64,000 bases of DNA. Origin: Geobacter sp. UBA6151. Lineage in GTDB: Bacteria > Desulfobacterota > Desulfuromonadia > Geobacterales > Pseudopelobacteraceae. Positions 9,400-15,999 of this stretch are shown piece by piece. The stretch lies in the NCBI GenBank assembly GCA_002423105.1, contig DIUT01000049.1, positions 17,731 to 81,730 of the forward strand. Reading direction: 5' to 3'. How positions within the stretch are numbered: position 1 is the stretch's first letter; each line of letters begins with the position of its first letter. The notes below the pieces were generated by a model that saw nothing but the letters and a program-made list of their open reading frames with translations, ran no database searches and was not told the DNA's origin. The position numbers and the translations under genes were made by a program.

Positions 9400-9543
9400 A
9401 AAACCCTTGCGGGCGCAGATGATAGCCGGGTTTGCCCGCGGCACACAGCCACAACCGCTGCCGTTGCTTCCTTCCGGACCTGGCGGGGTTCACGGCCTGC
9501 CGTTGCGCGGGGCCCGGCTATCATTTCCGCCCGCAAGGGTTTA
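9400..9543. repeat. extended inverted repeat around the SRP RNA gene
   Basis: Arms of about 30 bp (9401-9430 and 9513-9542) are complementary except at about two or three positions, extending the 4.5S hairpin by about 20 bp on each side. They may belong to the precursor transcript or act in processing or termination. Confidence 0.8.
9421..9522 (-). ncRNA. ffs: 4.5S RNA (bacterial small signal recognition particle RNA)
   Basis: The minus strand carries the invariant apical core, caggtccggaaggaagca. The RNA folds into one long hairpin whose ends are gatagccggg and cccggctatc. It partners Ffh and FtsY (ftsY is at 23799). The position directly upstream of dnaX is typical. Pairing continues outside these limits (see the 9400-9543 inverted repeat), so the mature ends are approximate. 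Confidence 0.93.
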
Positions 9544-9554
9544 AAGGAATAAAA

Positions 9555-9645
9555 TGGCGGAGAGGGAGGGATTTGAACCCTCGGTACGGGATTAGCGTAC
9601 ACACGATTTCCAATCGTGCTCCTTCAGCCGCTCGGACACCTCTCC
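9555..9645 (-). tRNA. tRNA-Ser (anticodon GGA)
   Basis: A 91-nt cloverleaf with acceptor arms GGAGAGG/CCTCTCC, discriminator G and an encoded CCA. The anticodon arm is CACGA-TTGGAAA-TCGTG, giving anticodon GGA (serine UCC/UCU). A long variable arm (TACGC...GTACC type) and the T-loop GGTTCAAATCC are present. It lies between the prenyltransferase gene and ffs. Confidence 0.96.
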
Positions 9646-9660
9646 GCAGAAGGGTCTTGA

Positions 9661-9689
9661 TTTTTACACCACCCGCAAATAATTGTCCA
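9661..9689 (-). promoter_or_regulatory. probable sigma-70 promoter of tRNA-Ser/ffs
   Basis: On the minus strand TGGACA (9684-9689) and TAAAAA (9661-9666) are separated by 17 bp, with the tRNA beginning 15 bp past the -10. The -10 match is moderate. Confidence 0.45.
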
Positions 9690-9710
9690 GTATTTTGATT
9701 AGCGGCCTTC

Positions 9711-10577
9711 TTAGGGTGATACAAAAACATCCAAAGCTGTCGTCAGGAAAAAGGTCAGGCTGATGTAGCCATTCATGGTAAAAAAAGCCGCATCCAGCCT
9801 GGTCAGATCGCCGTTGCGCAACAGCAGATGCTCATAGAGCAGCATGGCTGCCATGATGACACTGCCGATCCAGAACCAGACGCCCAGGTGTAGTAGTAGT
9901 ATCAACCAGATCAGCAGCAGCACCGTCAGTAGATGGAACAACCGTGACAACCAGAGTGAGCCGTTTATCCCCAGCGCCACCGGAATGGAATGCAACCCGG
10001 CCTGCCGGTCAAAGTCCAGGTCTTGCAGGGCATAGAGAATATCAAATCCGGCCACCCAAAACAGCACCAGCAACCCCATGACCACGGCAGGCAGATCAAT
10101 TGAACCCTTCAGCGCCACCCAGGCACCGATCGGCGCAGCCGCCAGACAAATCCCCAATACAATATGGGCCAGAGCCGTGAAACGCTTGCAATAGGAATAG
10201 AGCACCAGAAAAAACAGCGCAACAGGGGAGAGCTTGAGGCAGAGCGGATTCAGCATGGCTGCCGCCCAGAGCAAAAGCGCCACTGAAATAATGATCACAC
10301 CAAAGACGGCTTTGCCGGACAGCAGCCCGGCCGGAATGGCACGGCCTGCGGTGCGGGGATTTCGTGCGTCGATTCCGGCATCAATCAAGCGGTTCATTGA
10401 CATGGCCGCTGTCCGTGCTCCTACCATGGCCAGCACGATAAAGAGCAATTGTCGCCCGGACGGCAGCCCACCTGCCGCCAGCAGGGCCGCTGACAGGGCA
10501 AAGGGGAGCGCAAAGATGGTGTGGGAAAACTTGACCATCTCCATGAAAATTGACACTTTTTGCATAATTCCAGCCAT
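9711..10577 (-). CDS. UbiA-family polyprenyltransferase (probable menaquinone biosynthesis, MqnP-like)
   Basis: Integral-membrane enzyme that attaches a polyprenyl chain to an aromatic acid. The 288-residue protein has many hydrophobic helices and both diphosphate-binding motifs: NRLIDAGID (first NxxxDxxxD) and DLDFDRQAG (second). The window also encodes MqnC of the futalosine pathway, so the natural substrate is more likely a futalosine-pathway intermediate (MqnP) than 4-hydroxybenzoate; this is inference. The ATG at 10577 has GAGG eight bases upstream. It is divergent from hemE. Confidence 0.88.
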   Translation of the reverse strand: MAGIMQKVSIFMEMVKFSHTIFALPFALSAALLAAGGLPSGRQLLFIVLAMVGARTAAMSMNRLIDAGIDARNPRTAGRAIPAGLLSGKAVFGVIIISVALLLWAAAMLNPLCLKLSPVALFFLVLYSYCKRFTALAHIVLGICLAAAPIGAWVALKGSIDLPAVVMGLLVLFWVAGFDILYALQDLDFDRQAGLHSIPVALGINGSLWLSRLFHLLTVLLLIWLILLLHLGVWFWIGSVIMAAMLLYEHLLLRNGDLTRLDAAFFTMNGYISLTFFLTTALDVFVSP

Positions 10578-10762
10578 TCAGGCAACCTCGTAGGCCAACG
10601 TGAGTTCCGGACATCACAACCAAGCCCTGCGTGACCGCATTTCTACACCACAGCGCTGGATTCTGTCAGCCAAATACATTGACTTCCGCTGCTGATGCAA
10701 CTAAATTGTGATTTTATTTTTGTTCAATAGCCTCTGATTACAGATGATTAAGGAGTTTTTTC

Positions 10763-11785
10763 ATGAACAATCGTTTTCTCGATGCCTGTTGGGGTAAACC
10801 GGTTGACCGCACCCCGGTCTGGCTGATGCGTCAGGCTGGACGCTATCTGCCGGAATACATGGCTGTCCGCTCCAAATGCAGCTTTCTTGAACTGTGCAAG
10901 ACCCCGGAACTGGCTGCCGAAGTAACCATCCAACCGGTGGATATCCTGGGCGTTGATGCTGCCATCCTCTTTTCCGACATTCTGACTCCGGTAGAGCCGA
11001 TGGGCCTCAAACTGGATTTCGTGCCCGGCCCGGTCTTTGAGAACCCCGTGCGCACCATGGCCGATGTTGAGCGCCTGCGTATTCCTGACCCCGAGGCCGA
11101 TGTCCCCTACGTTCTGGAGGCTATTCGCATCCTGCGCCGGGAACTGGCATCCAAAGTGCCGCTGATCGGTTTCGGCGGCGCACCGTTCACCCTGGCCTGT
11201 TATATGGTTGAAGGCAAAGGCTCCAAGGATTGGGCCACCATCAAACGGATGATGTATTCCGCTCCCGAGATATTTGCCGCCCTGATGGAAAAGGTAACCA
11301 TGATGGACATGGAATACCTGAACGCCCAGATCAAGGCCGGGGCGCAGGCTATTCAGATCTTCGACACCTGGGGTGGCGTACTGTCCCCCACCGACTACGA
11401 AAAATTCGTGCTGCCCTACACCACCAAACTGATCAACGGCCTGAACCGTCAGAACATACCGGTCATCCACTTTGTCAAAGGCTCCGGCACCATGCTGCCC
11501 GTCGTACAGAAGGCCGGCGGCGATGTCATGGGCCTGGATTGGCATATCAACCTGGGAGCCGCCCGCGACCAGCTGGGTGCGAAGATGGCTGTGCAGGGCA
11601 ATCTGGACCCCACCGTGCTCTACGCCCCCAAAGAGGTGATCGAGCGGGAAGTCCAGCGCGTCCTTGACGAAAACGCCGGACGTCCCGGCCACATCTTCAA
11701 CCTTGGCCACGGCATCCTGCCAACCGTACCCCCGGAGAACGCCATCCATATGGTGGAATGCGTGCACCGGCTTTCCCAGAGGTAA
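10763..11785 (+). CDS. hemE: uroporphyrinogen decarboxylase
   Basis: Decarboxylates uroporphyrinogen III to coproporphyrinogen III in heme synthesis, which these cytochrome-rich bacteria need. The 340-residue protein contains the signature PVWLMRQAGRYLPEY, the substrate-binding Asp region ILFSDIL, GFGGAPFTLACYM, and FNLGHGILP near the C-terminus. AAGGAG lies upstream of the ATG. It leads a plus-strand run with the VOC protein 5 bp downstream. Confidence 0.97.
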   Translation: MNNRFLDACWGKPVDRTPVWLMRQAGRYLPEYMAVRSKCSFLELCKTPELAAEVTIQPVDILGVDAAILFSDILTPVEPMGLKLDFVPGPVFENPVRTMADVERLRIPDPEADVPYVLEAIRILRRELASKVPLIGFGGAPFTLACYMVEGKGSKDWATIKRMMYSAPEIFAALMEKVTMMDMEYLNAQIKAGAQAIQIFDTWGGVLSPTDYEKFVLPYTTKLINGLNRQNIPVIHFVKGSGTMLPVVQKAGGDVMGLDWHINLGAARDQLGAKMAVQGNLDPTVLYAPKEVIEREVQRVLDENAGRPGHIFNLGHGILPTVPPENAIHMVECVHRLSQR

Positions 11786-11790
11786 CAACC

Positions 11791-12144
11791 ATGTCCGTCA
11801 CCATGAAAAATATCGTGCTCTTTGTCACCGACCTGGCCAAAGCCAAGGCGTTTTATGCCGGTCAGCTGGGCCTGCCGCTGGCCGGAGAAACCCAGATGCT
11901 GCTGGAGTTCTTTCCCACATCGGGAACCACCCTGGGCATCGCCCTGGCCTTGCAGGACGAGGCACGCAATCTGGTGGGACGCCATACCGGCATCACGCTG
12001 CAGGTCAAAGGGATTGAAAAATTGTGCGAAGCCATGACCAACAGCGGCGTTACCTTTGTGGAGCCGCTGGAGGTTTCGCCCTGGGGTAAAATGGCGGTAA
12101 TCGCCGATCCGGACGGCAACCAGTTCGCTCTGGTAGAGCTTTGA
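11791..12144 (+). CDS. VOC (glyoxalase/bleomycin-resistance) superfamily protein
   Basis: A 117-residue single-domain protein with the vicinal-oxygen-chelate repeat pattern: an N-terminal half MKNIVLFVTDLAKAKAFY ending LLEFF, and a C-terminal half ending ADPDGNQFALVEL. The final Glu of that motif is the usual metal-ligand position. Substrate unknown. The start at 11791 has GAGGTAAC upstream. Its stop overlaps the start of the next gene (TGATG). Confidence 0.85.
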   Translation: MSVTMKNIVLFVTDLAKAKAFYAGQLGLPLAGETQMLLEFFPTSGTTLGIALALQDEARNLVGRHTGITLQVKGIEKLCEAMTNSGVTFVEPLEVSPWGKMAVIADPDGNQFALVEL

Positions 12145-12617
12145 TGCTCTGCGTTGACAGCATACTGCTCGATGATCTGACAGAACAAGCGCGGAGATCA
12201 CCCCGCCTGCGGATGAACCACAATTTTCATCCGGCTGATGCAGCCACCTGTCATCGCCTGCTGAACGCCATCGAACCCGGCTCTTATATCCGCCCGCACC
12301 GCCACCTTGATCCGGAAAAAGATGAGACCTTTGTGCTGATTCGCGGCACGCTGGGCATTCTTACCTTTGCCAATGACGGCACCGTAAGCGCCAGTACACT
12401 GCTTAAGGCAAAATCAGACACCTGCATCGCCACCATCCCCCATGGGGTCTGGCATACCGCAGTCAGCCTGGAACCCGGCACCATTTTCTTCGAAGCAAAG
12501 GCCGGGCCCTATCTGCCCTTTACCGAGCAGGAAAAGTCGCCTTGGGCACCCGGCGACACCGATCCCGATGCTTCCTCCTATTTCCAAAATCTATGCGCAT
12601 ACTTCTCTGCCTCATAG
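12144..12617 (+). CDS. WbuC-like cupin-fold metalloprotein
   Basis: A 157-residue protein with a cupin core: RPHRHLDPEKDETFVLIRG supplies the first His/Glu motif and PHGVWHTAVS the second. The short Asn-His motif before the cupin (RMNHNFHP) and the length match the WbuC family, often linked to surface polysaccharide loci; no such locus is adjacent here. The ATG at 12144 overlaps the preceding stop, implying translational coupling. It overlaps the start of the next gene by 25 bp. Confidence 0.75.
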   Translation: MLCVDSILLDDLTEQARRSPRLRMNHNFHPADAATCHRLLNAIEPGSYIRPHRHLDPEKDETFVLIRGTLGILTFANDGTVSASTLLKAKSDTCIATIPHGVWHTAVSLEPGTIFFEAKAGPYLPFTEQEKSPWAPGDTDPDASSYFQNLCAYFSAS

Positions 12618-13180
12618 CTGCACTGCTGTGGGCGTCATCCGCTGAAGCGGCCCAGCGGATGCGTCCTTACAGCGGCATCGGCGTCCTTGCCATCAGCACC
12701 ATCGGACTGACCGACGCCATACCGTACTACAACGAGCCGGGACTGGTGCGCAGCGGTATGCTTGCACCAGAAGCGGCACAACACCTGAACGACTGGATAT
12801 TTGACGTTCCCGACCGGCTTTTACTGCTGGTCAAGGCCCGTAAAGGCGAGTGGCTGAGGGTTGAACGTGATGAGGCCGGCCGCGAGTCCTGGCTGTTGCA
12901 GCAACGGCACTGGCAGTACACCCCTTGGGCGCAGTATCTGAAGGGCCGATACGTCACTTTTCTGCCTAACAGCCCCAAACGGCTGATGCAGACCGTGCCC
13001 CAGCCCAACGCCCTGCAGGGGGTCCCCCGCGCTGCCCAATCCCCGCCGATGCGTATCATCATGGTGCAGGGTGACTGGGCTTATGTGCTGCTTGACCAGT
13101 CCAGCTCTGCATGGATCCGTTGGCGGGAATCGGACAGCCGACTGCTGATCGGATTCCGCGAAGAAAGCACGCGGCCATAA
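12593..13180 (+). CDS. secreted protein of unknown function
   Basis: The start at 12593 gives a clear signal peptide, MRILLCLIAALLWASSAEA, with a cleavage site after AEA; a longer reading from 12542 hides it. The mature part (about 176 residues) has no motif I recognise. It contains a possible small beta (SH3-like) region around LLVKARKGEWLRVERDEAGRESWLLQ and again around MVQGDWAYVLLDQSSSAWIRW, consistent with two bacterial SH3-type repeats. It overlaps the cupin gene by 25 bp and so is likely in the hemE operon. Function not assigned. Confidence 0.7.
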   Translation: MRILLCLIAALLWASSAEAAQRMRPYSGIGVLAISTIGLTDAIPYYNEPGLVRSGMLAPEAAQHLNDWIFDVPDRLLLLVKARKGEWLRVERDEAGRESWLLQQRHWQYTPWAQYLKGRYVTFLPNSPKRLMQTVPQPNALQGVPRAAQSPPMRIIMVQGDWAYVLLDQSSSAWIRWRESDSRLLIGFREESTRP

Positions 13181-13202
13181 AAACATTTGACCTGACTTTA
13201 AC

Positions 13203-13211
13203 TGGTATGAT
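13203..13211 (+). promoter_or_regulatory. candidate extended -10 promoter before the leader
   Basis: TGGTATGAT fits the TGnTATAAT extended -10 consensus with one mismatch. A start of transcription near 13218 would leave only a few bases before the leader ATG at 13226. No good -35 is present at normal spacing. Confidence 0.35.
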
Positions 13212-13225
13212 AAGTGATGCACCCC

Positions 13226-13306
13226 ATGAATTACATTATTGCAACAGCGGCACGAGCTATCACCGCCGCGGCGAAAAACGCCGCGGATTTTGCTGCTGCC
13301 TGCTGA
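13226..13306 (+). CDS. alanine-rich leader peptide (26 residues), putative attenuator
   Basis: An ATG at 13226 opens a 26-codon frame ending at TGA 13304-13306. Twelve of the 26 codons are alanine, in clusters at positions 6, 8, 9, 11, 14-16, 19-20 and 23-25, using all four GCN codons. A GC-rich hairpin (13266-13286) lies inside the frame over codons 14-21, and an intrinsic terminator follows 24 bp after the stop. The next gene is a PLP aminotransferase. This is the layout of amino-acid attenuators such as trp, his or leu leaders. The ribosome-binding site is weak (gtgatg), so translation is not proven. Confidence 0.55.
   Translation: MNYIIATAARAITAAAKNAADFAAAC
13266..13286 (+). promoter_or_regulatory. 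leader hairpin 1 (pause or antiterminator arm)
   Basis: Perfect 8-bp stem, ccgcggcg/cgccgcgg, with a loop of five A. It overlaps alanine codons of the leader peptide. Its 3' arm CCGCGG (13281-13286) can also pair with CCGTGG (13335-13340) at the foot of the terminator, giving an alternative fold; the mutual exclusion is my inference. Confidence 0.55.
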
Positions 13307-13330
13307 TCGCAAACGATTTTAAGAATCACG

Positions 13331-13370
13331 ACAGCCGTGGGCATGCAGCCTGCGGCTGTTTTTGTTTTTG
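13331..13370 (+). terminator. intrinsic terminator before the aminotransferase gene (attenuator)
   Basis: Stem acagccg (13331-13337) pairs with cggctgt (13353-13359), followed by tttttgttttt. It ends 38 bp before the aminotransferase ATG, so full-length transcripts from the leader promoter must read through it. Confidence 0.75.
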
Positions 13371-13407
13371 TATCTATGAATTACACCATCAAAGGAGCAT
13401 TCAGACC

Positions 13408-14712
13408 ATGCGCGTACAGCTTGTCCCCCCCGGCACCGGCGAACTGACCTACGAGATCAGAAATATCGTCAACGTCGCCGAAAAACTGCAGAAATGCGGC
13501 GTCACCATCAACTGGGAAAATATCGGCGATCCCATTGTCAAAGGCGAACAGATCCCGGCCTGGATGAAACAGATTGTTGCCGATGCGGTACTGGAAAACG
13601 ACACCTGGGGCTATTGCCATACCCGTGGCGTGCTGAAAACCCGCGAGTTTATCTGCAGCCAGACCAACAGTCGCGACGGCGCACAGATAACCCCGGACGA
13701 CATTATCTTCTTTAACGGCCTGGGGGACGCCATTGCCAAAATATACGGTTGCCTGGCCCCTGAAGCACGGGTGCTGATGCCTTCCCCGTCCTACACCACC
13801 CATACCCTGGGCGAAATCGGCCACGCCCATGCCCCTTCCCTGCACTTCCGCCTCAAACCCGACGCCGGATGGACTCCGGATATGGAAGAGCTGCGGGCAC
13901 AGGTGCGCACAAACCCTTCCATCTGCGCCATCATGATCATCAACCCCGACAACCCCACCGGCATGGTCTATCCCAAGGAAACCTTGCAGACCATTGTTGC
14001 GGTGGCACGGGAATTCGGCCTGTTCATCATCGCCGACGAGGTTTACACCAATGTTGTTTATAATGGTCAGTCAACCGTGCCGATCAGCGATGTCATAGGC
14101 GATGTCCCGGCCATCAGCCTGAAAGGGATATCCAAAGAGTTCCCCTGGCCAGGCTCGCGCTGCGGCTGGATCGAAGTCTACAACGGCCATGACGATGACC
14201 AGTTCCGCAAATACATCAACCTGATCCTGACCTCCAAAATGAACGAAGTCTGCTCCACCACACTGCCGCAAACCGTGATCCCGGCAATCATGCAGCACCC
14301 TGAATACCAGACCTATCTGCAGGAGCGGATCGCCCTGTACGAAACCTCAAGCAACATTACTTACAACTTCCTGAAAGAGGTGCCGGAACTGCTGGTCAAC
14401 CGTACCAATGGTGCCTTCTACATGGCGGTGGCCTTCAAGGACGGTGTACTGAATAACCGCCAGTCACTGCCCATCGCCAATGATGAGGTACGCGGTCTGG
14501 TTGAATCGCTGGTCAACCAGCCGGGCGTTTCACCGGACAAGCGCTTCGTCTATTACATCCTGGCTACCACCGGCATCTGTACCGTACCGCTCTCCTCCTT
14601 TGCCACGGAGCTTCAGGGCTTCCGGGTCACCCTGCTGGAGCGCAACCCGGCGGAAACCGAGCGGATTTACCACACGCTGGCCGAGAAGATCAGGGAATAC
14701 GTAGCCTCATAA
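13408..14712 (+). CDS. class I/II PLP-dependent aminotransferase (possibly alanine-forming)
   Basis: A 434-residue fold-type I aminotransferase. Visible motifs are NPDNPTGMVYP, ADEVYTNVVY (the PLP-binding Asp and Tyr), and SLKGISKEFPWPGSRCGW with the Schiff-base lysine in SK and the phosphate-binding Arg. The start is the ATG at 13408 after AAAGGAGC; the frame stays open upstream to 13111, but that part overlaps the secreted protein and leader and is cysteine-rich nonsense. Substrate cannot be read from motifs. The alanine-rich leader in front suggests alanine is its product. moaC follows after 12 bp. Confidence 0.88.
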   Translation: MRVQLVPPGTGELTYEIRNIVNVAEKLQKCGVTINWENIGDPIVKGEQIPAWMKQIVADAVLENDTWGYCHTRGVLKTREFICSQTNSRDGAQITPDDIIFFNGLGDAIAKIYGCLAPEARVLMPSPSYTTHTLGEIGHAHAPSLHFRLKPDAGWTPDMEELRAQVRTNPSICAIMIINPDNPTGMVYPKETLQTIVAVAREFGLFIIADEVYTNVVYNGQSTVPISDVIGDVPAISLKGISKEFPWPGSRCGWIEVYNGHDDDQFRKYINLILTSKMNEVCSTTLPQTVIPAIMQHPEYQTYLQERIALYETSSNITYNFLKEVPELLVNRTNGAFYMAVAFKDGVLNNRQSLPIANDEVRGLVESLVNQPGVSPDKRFVYYILATTGICTVPLSSFATELQGFRVTLLERNPAETERIYHTLAEKIREYVAS

Positions 14713-14724
14713 CGGAGCTTGCAC

Positions 14725-15204
14725 ATGGATTTCAATCATTTCGACCATCAGGGACAGGCGATTATGGTGGATGTCAGCGCCAAACAGCCGACCCTGCGCA
14801 CCGCCATTGCCGAAGCCCGGGTCAGCATGACAGCAGAGCTGGCTGCCAAGGTGGCCGCCTGCGGCAGCGCCAAGGGCGATGTGCTGGGAGTGGCCCGCCT
14901 GGCCGGTATCGCCGCAGTCAAGCGCACACCGGACCTGATTCCGCTGTCCCATCCGCTGGCGATTCATCATGTTGCCATCGAATTCCAGACCGATACCGCC
15001 ATCGGCCGCATCGCTATCCGCTGCACAGTACGGGCTTTCGAGCGGACCGGCGTCGAAATGGAGGCCATGACCGGCGCTTCGGTGGCAGCCCTGACCATTT
15101 ATGACATGGTAAAGGGAGCGGACAAGACCGTTGAAATCGTCGGCATACGTCTGCTGTTCAAGGAAGGCGGCAAAAGCGGTACCTTCCAGCGGGAGGAGGG
15201 CTGA
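14725..15204 (+). CDS. moaC: cyclic pyranopterin monophosphate synthase
   Basis: Second step of molybdenum cofactor synthesis, acting with MoaA. The 159-residue protein has MVDVSAKQPTLRTAIAEA, LIPLSHPLAIHH (substrate-binding His) and EMEAMTGASVAALTIYDM with the catalytic-region residues, ending in KGADKTVEI. The ATG at 14725 is preferred over an upstream TTG. It ends in a TGATG overlap with mog. Confidence 0.97.
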   Translation: MDFNHFDHQGQAIMVDVSAKQPTLRTAIAEARVSMTAELAAKVAACGSAKGDVLGVARLAGIAAVKRTPDLIPLSHPLAIHHVAIEFQTDTAIGRIAIRCTVRAFERTGVEMEAMTGASVAALTIYDMVKGADKTVEIVGIRLLFKEGGKSGTFQREEG

Positions 15205-15695
15205 TGCGCGTGGCAATTCTTACCTTGAGCGACAAAGGATCACGAGGGGAACGGGTGGATGCCAGCGGCCCGGCCCTTGCAGCGTGGCTGGAACTCCGCG
15301 GCTGCACAACAGTGGCCAGCGCCATCATTCCCGATGATCACGCAACCATTGTCGCCACGCTGTCGGAATGGGCGGACACTGACCGGGCAGACCTGATCCT
15401 GACCACCGGCGGTACCGGTGTCTCGCCACGAGATAGTACACCGGAAGCAACCCTGGCGGTCATTCAGCGGGCCATTCCCGGTATTGGCGAACTGATGCGC
15501 CTGCGTTCCATGGAAATAACCAAAACCGCCGCTCTCTCACGGGCCATGGCCGGCATACGGGGACAAAGCCTGATCATCAACTTGCCGGGTAGTCCCAAGG
15601 GAGCCGTGGAATGCCTCGAAGCGGTCTGGCAGGTGGTCCCCCACGCCGTGGAGAAGATCCGGGGAGACCAAAGCGACTGCGCCGGAAAGTATTAA
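15204..15695 (+). CDS. mog: molybdopterin adenylyltransferase (MogA/MoaB family)
   Basis: Adenylylates molybdopterin before Mo insertion. The 163-residue protein has the MoCF-fold motif LILTTGGTGVSPRDSTPEA and the second conserved block INLPGSPKGAVECLE. It starts inside the moaC stop codon (ATG at 15204), giving coupled synthesis of two Mo-cofactor enzymes. A strong terminator follows. Confidence 0.94.
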   Translation: MRVAILTLSDKGSRGERVDASGPALAAWLELRGCTTVASAIIPDDHATIVATLSEWADTDRADLILTTGGTGVSPRDSTPEATLAVIQRAIPGIGELMRLRSMEITKTAALSRAMAGIRGQSLIINLPGSPKGAVECLEAVWQVVPHAVEKIRGDQSDCAGKY

Positions 15696-15707
15696 TCACC
15701 AGCAAAC

Positions 15708-15738
15708 GCCCCGTTGTCACCTGACAGCGGGGCATTTT
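15708..15738 (+). terminator. terminator after mog
   Basis: An 11-bp stem (15708-15718 with 15723-15733, one G-T pair) with loop acct, followed by atttt. It ends the aminotransferase-moaC-mog unit. Confidence 0.85.
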
Positions 15739-15930
15739 GTATGTATCCTCTGAAGCTTCCTGTCCACTGTCATCCGTCTGTTTTCAAATACCGATCTGTT
15801 CTTCGTGCAGATAAAAAAATCTGCTGACCGCTGCCCCTGCATGGAGCGCTGTAACAACCTGATTCTTTGCCTCACAGCACAACTCATAATTAAAGTACTG
15901 TTTTGAAACGAATTCATCGGCACGCTGCGC
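15739..15930. other. intergenic region before the mmd operon
   Basis: No gene seen. It holds a small perfect hairpin, gcagat/atctgc, around an A-rich loop (15807-15824), which on the minus strand could be a weak terminator. Nothing else recognised. Confidence 0.5.
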
Positions 15931-15958
15931 TTGCAATACAGCTGTATGGTTCTATAGT
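15931..15958 (+). promoter_or_regulatory. candidate sigma-70 promoter of the mmd operon
   Basis: TTGCAA (15931-15936), a 16-bp spacer and TATAGT (15953-15958), about 40 bp before the mmdA ATG. Confidence 0.5.
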
Positions 15959-15999
15959 TATTGCCAGCTGGACTGTTGATCAGCGCCAAGGAGCCGGAA

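Noticed and set aside
10748..11788. A 346-codon open stretch opposite hemE
   Set aside because: It is the antisense shadow of hemE and has no recognisable domain.
13181..13370. c-di-GMP (GEMM) riboswitch in the aminotransferase leader
   Set aside because: The hairpins lack the GEMM conserved loop and tetraloop receptor; the alanine leader explains the structure better.
13111..13407. N-terminal extension of the aminotransferase
   Set aside because: The frame is open but Cys/His/Arg-rich, overlaps the secreted protein, crosses the terminator, and a proper ribosome site precedes 13408.
15807..15824. Hairpin gcagat/atctgc before mmdA
   Set aside because: Too short and weak to call a terminator or operator.
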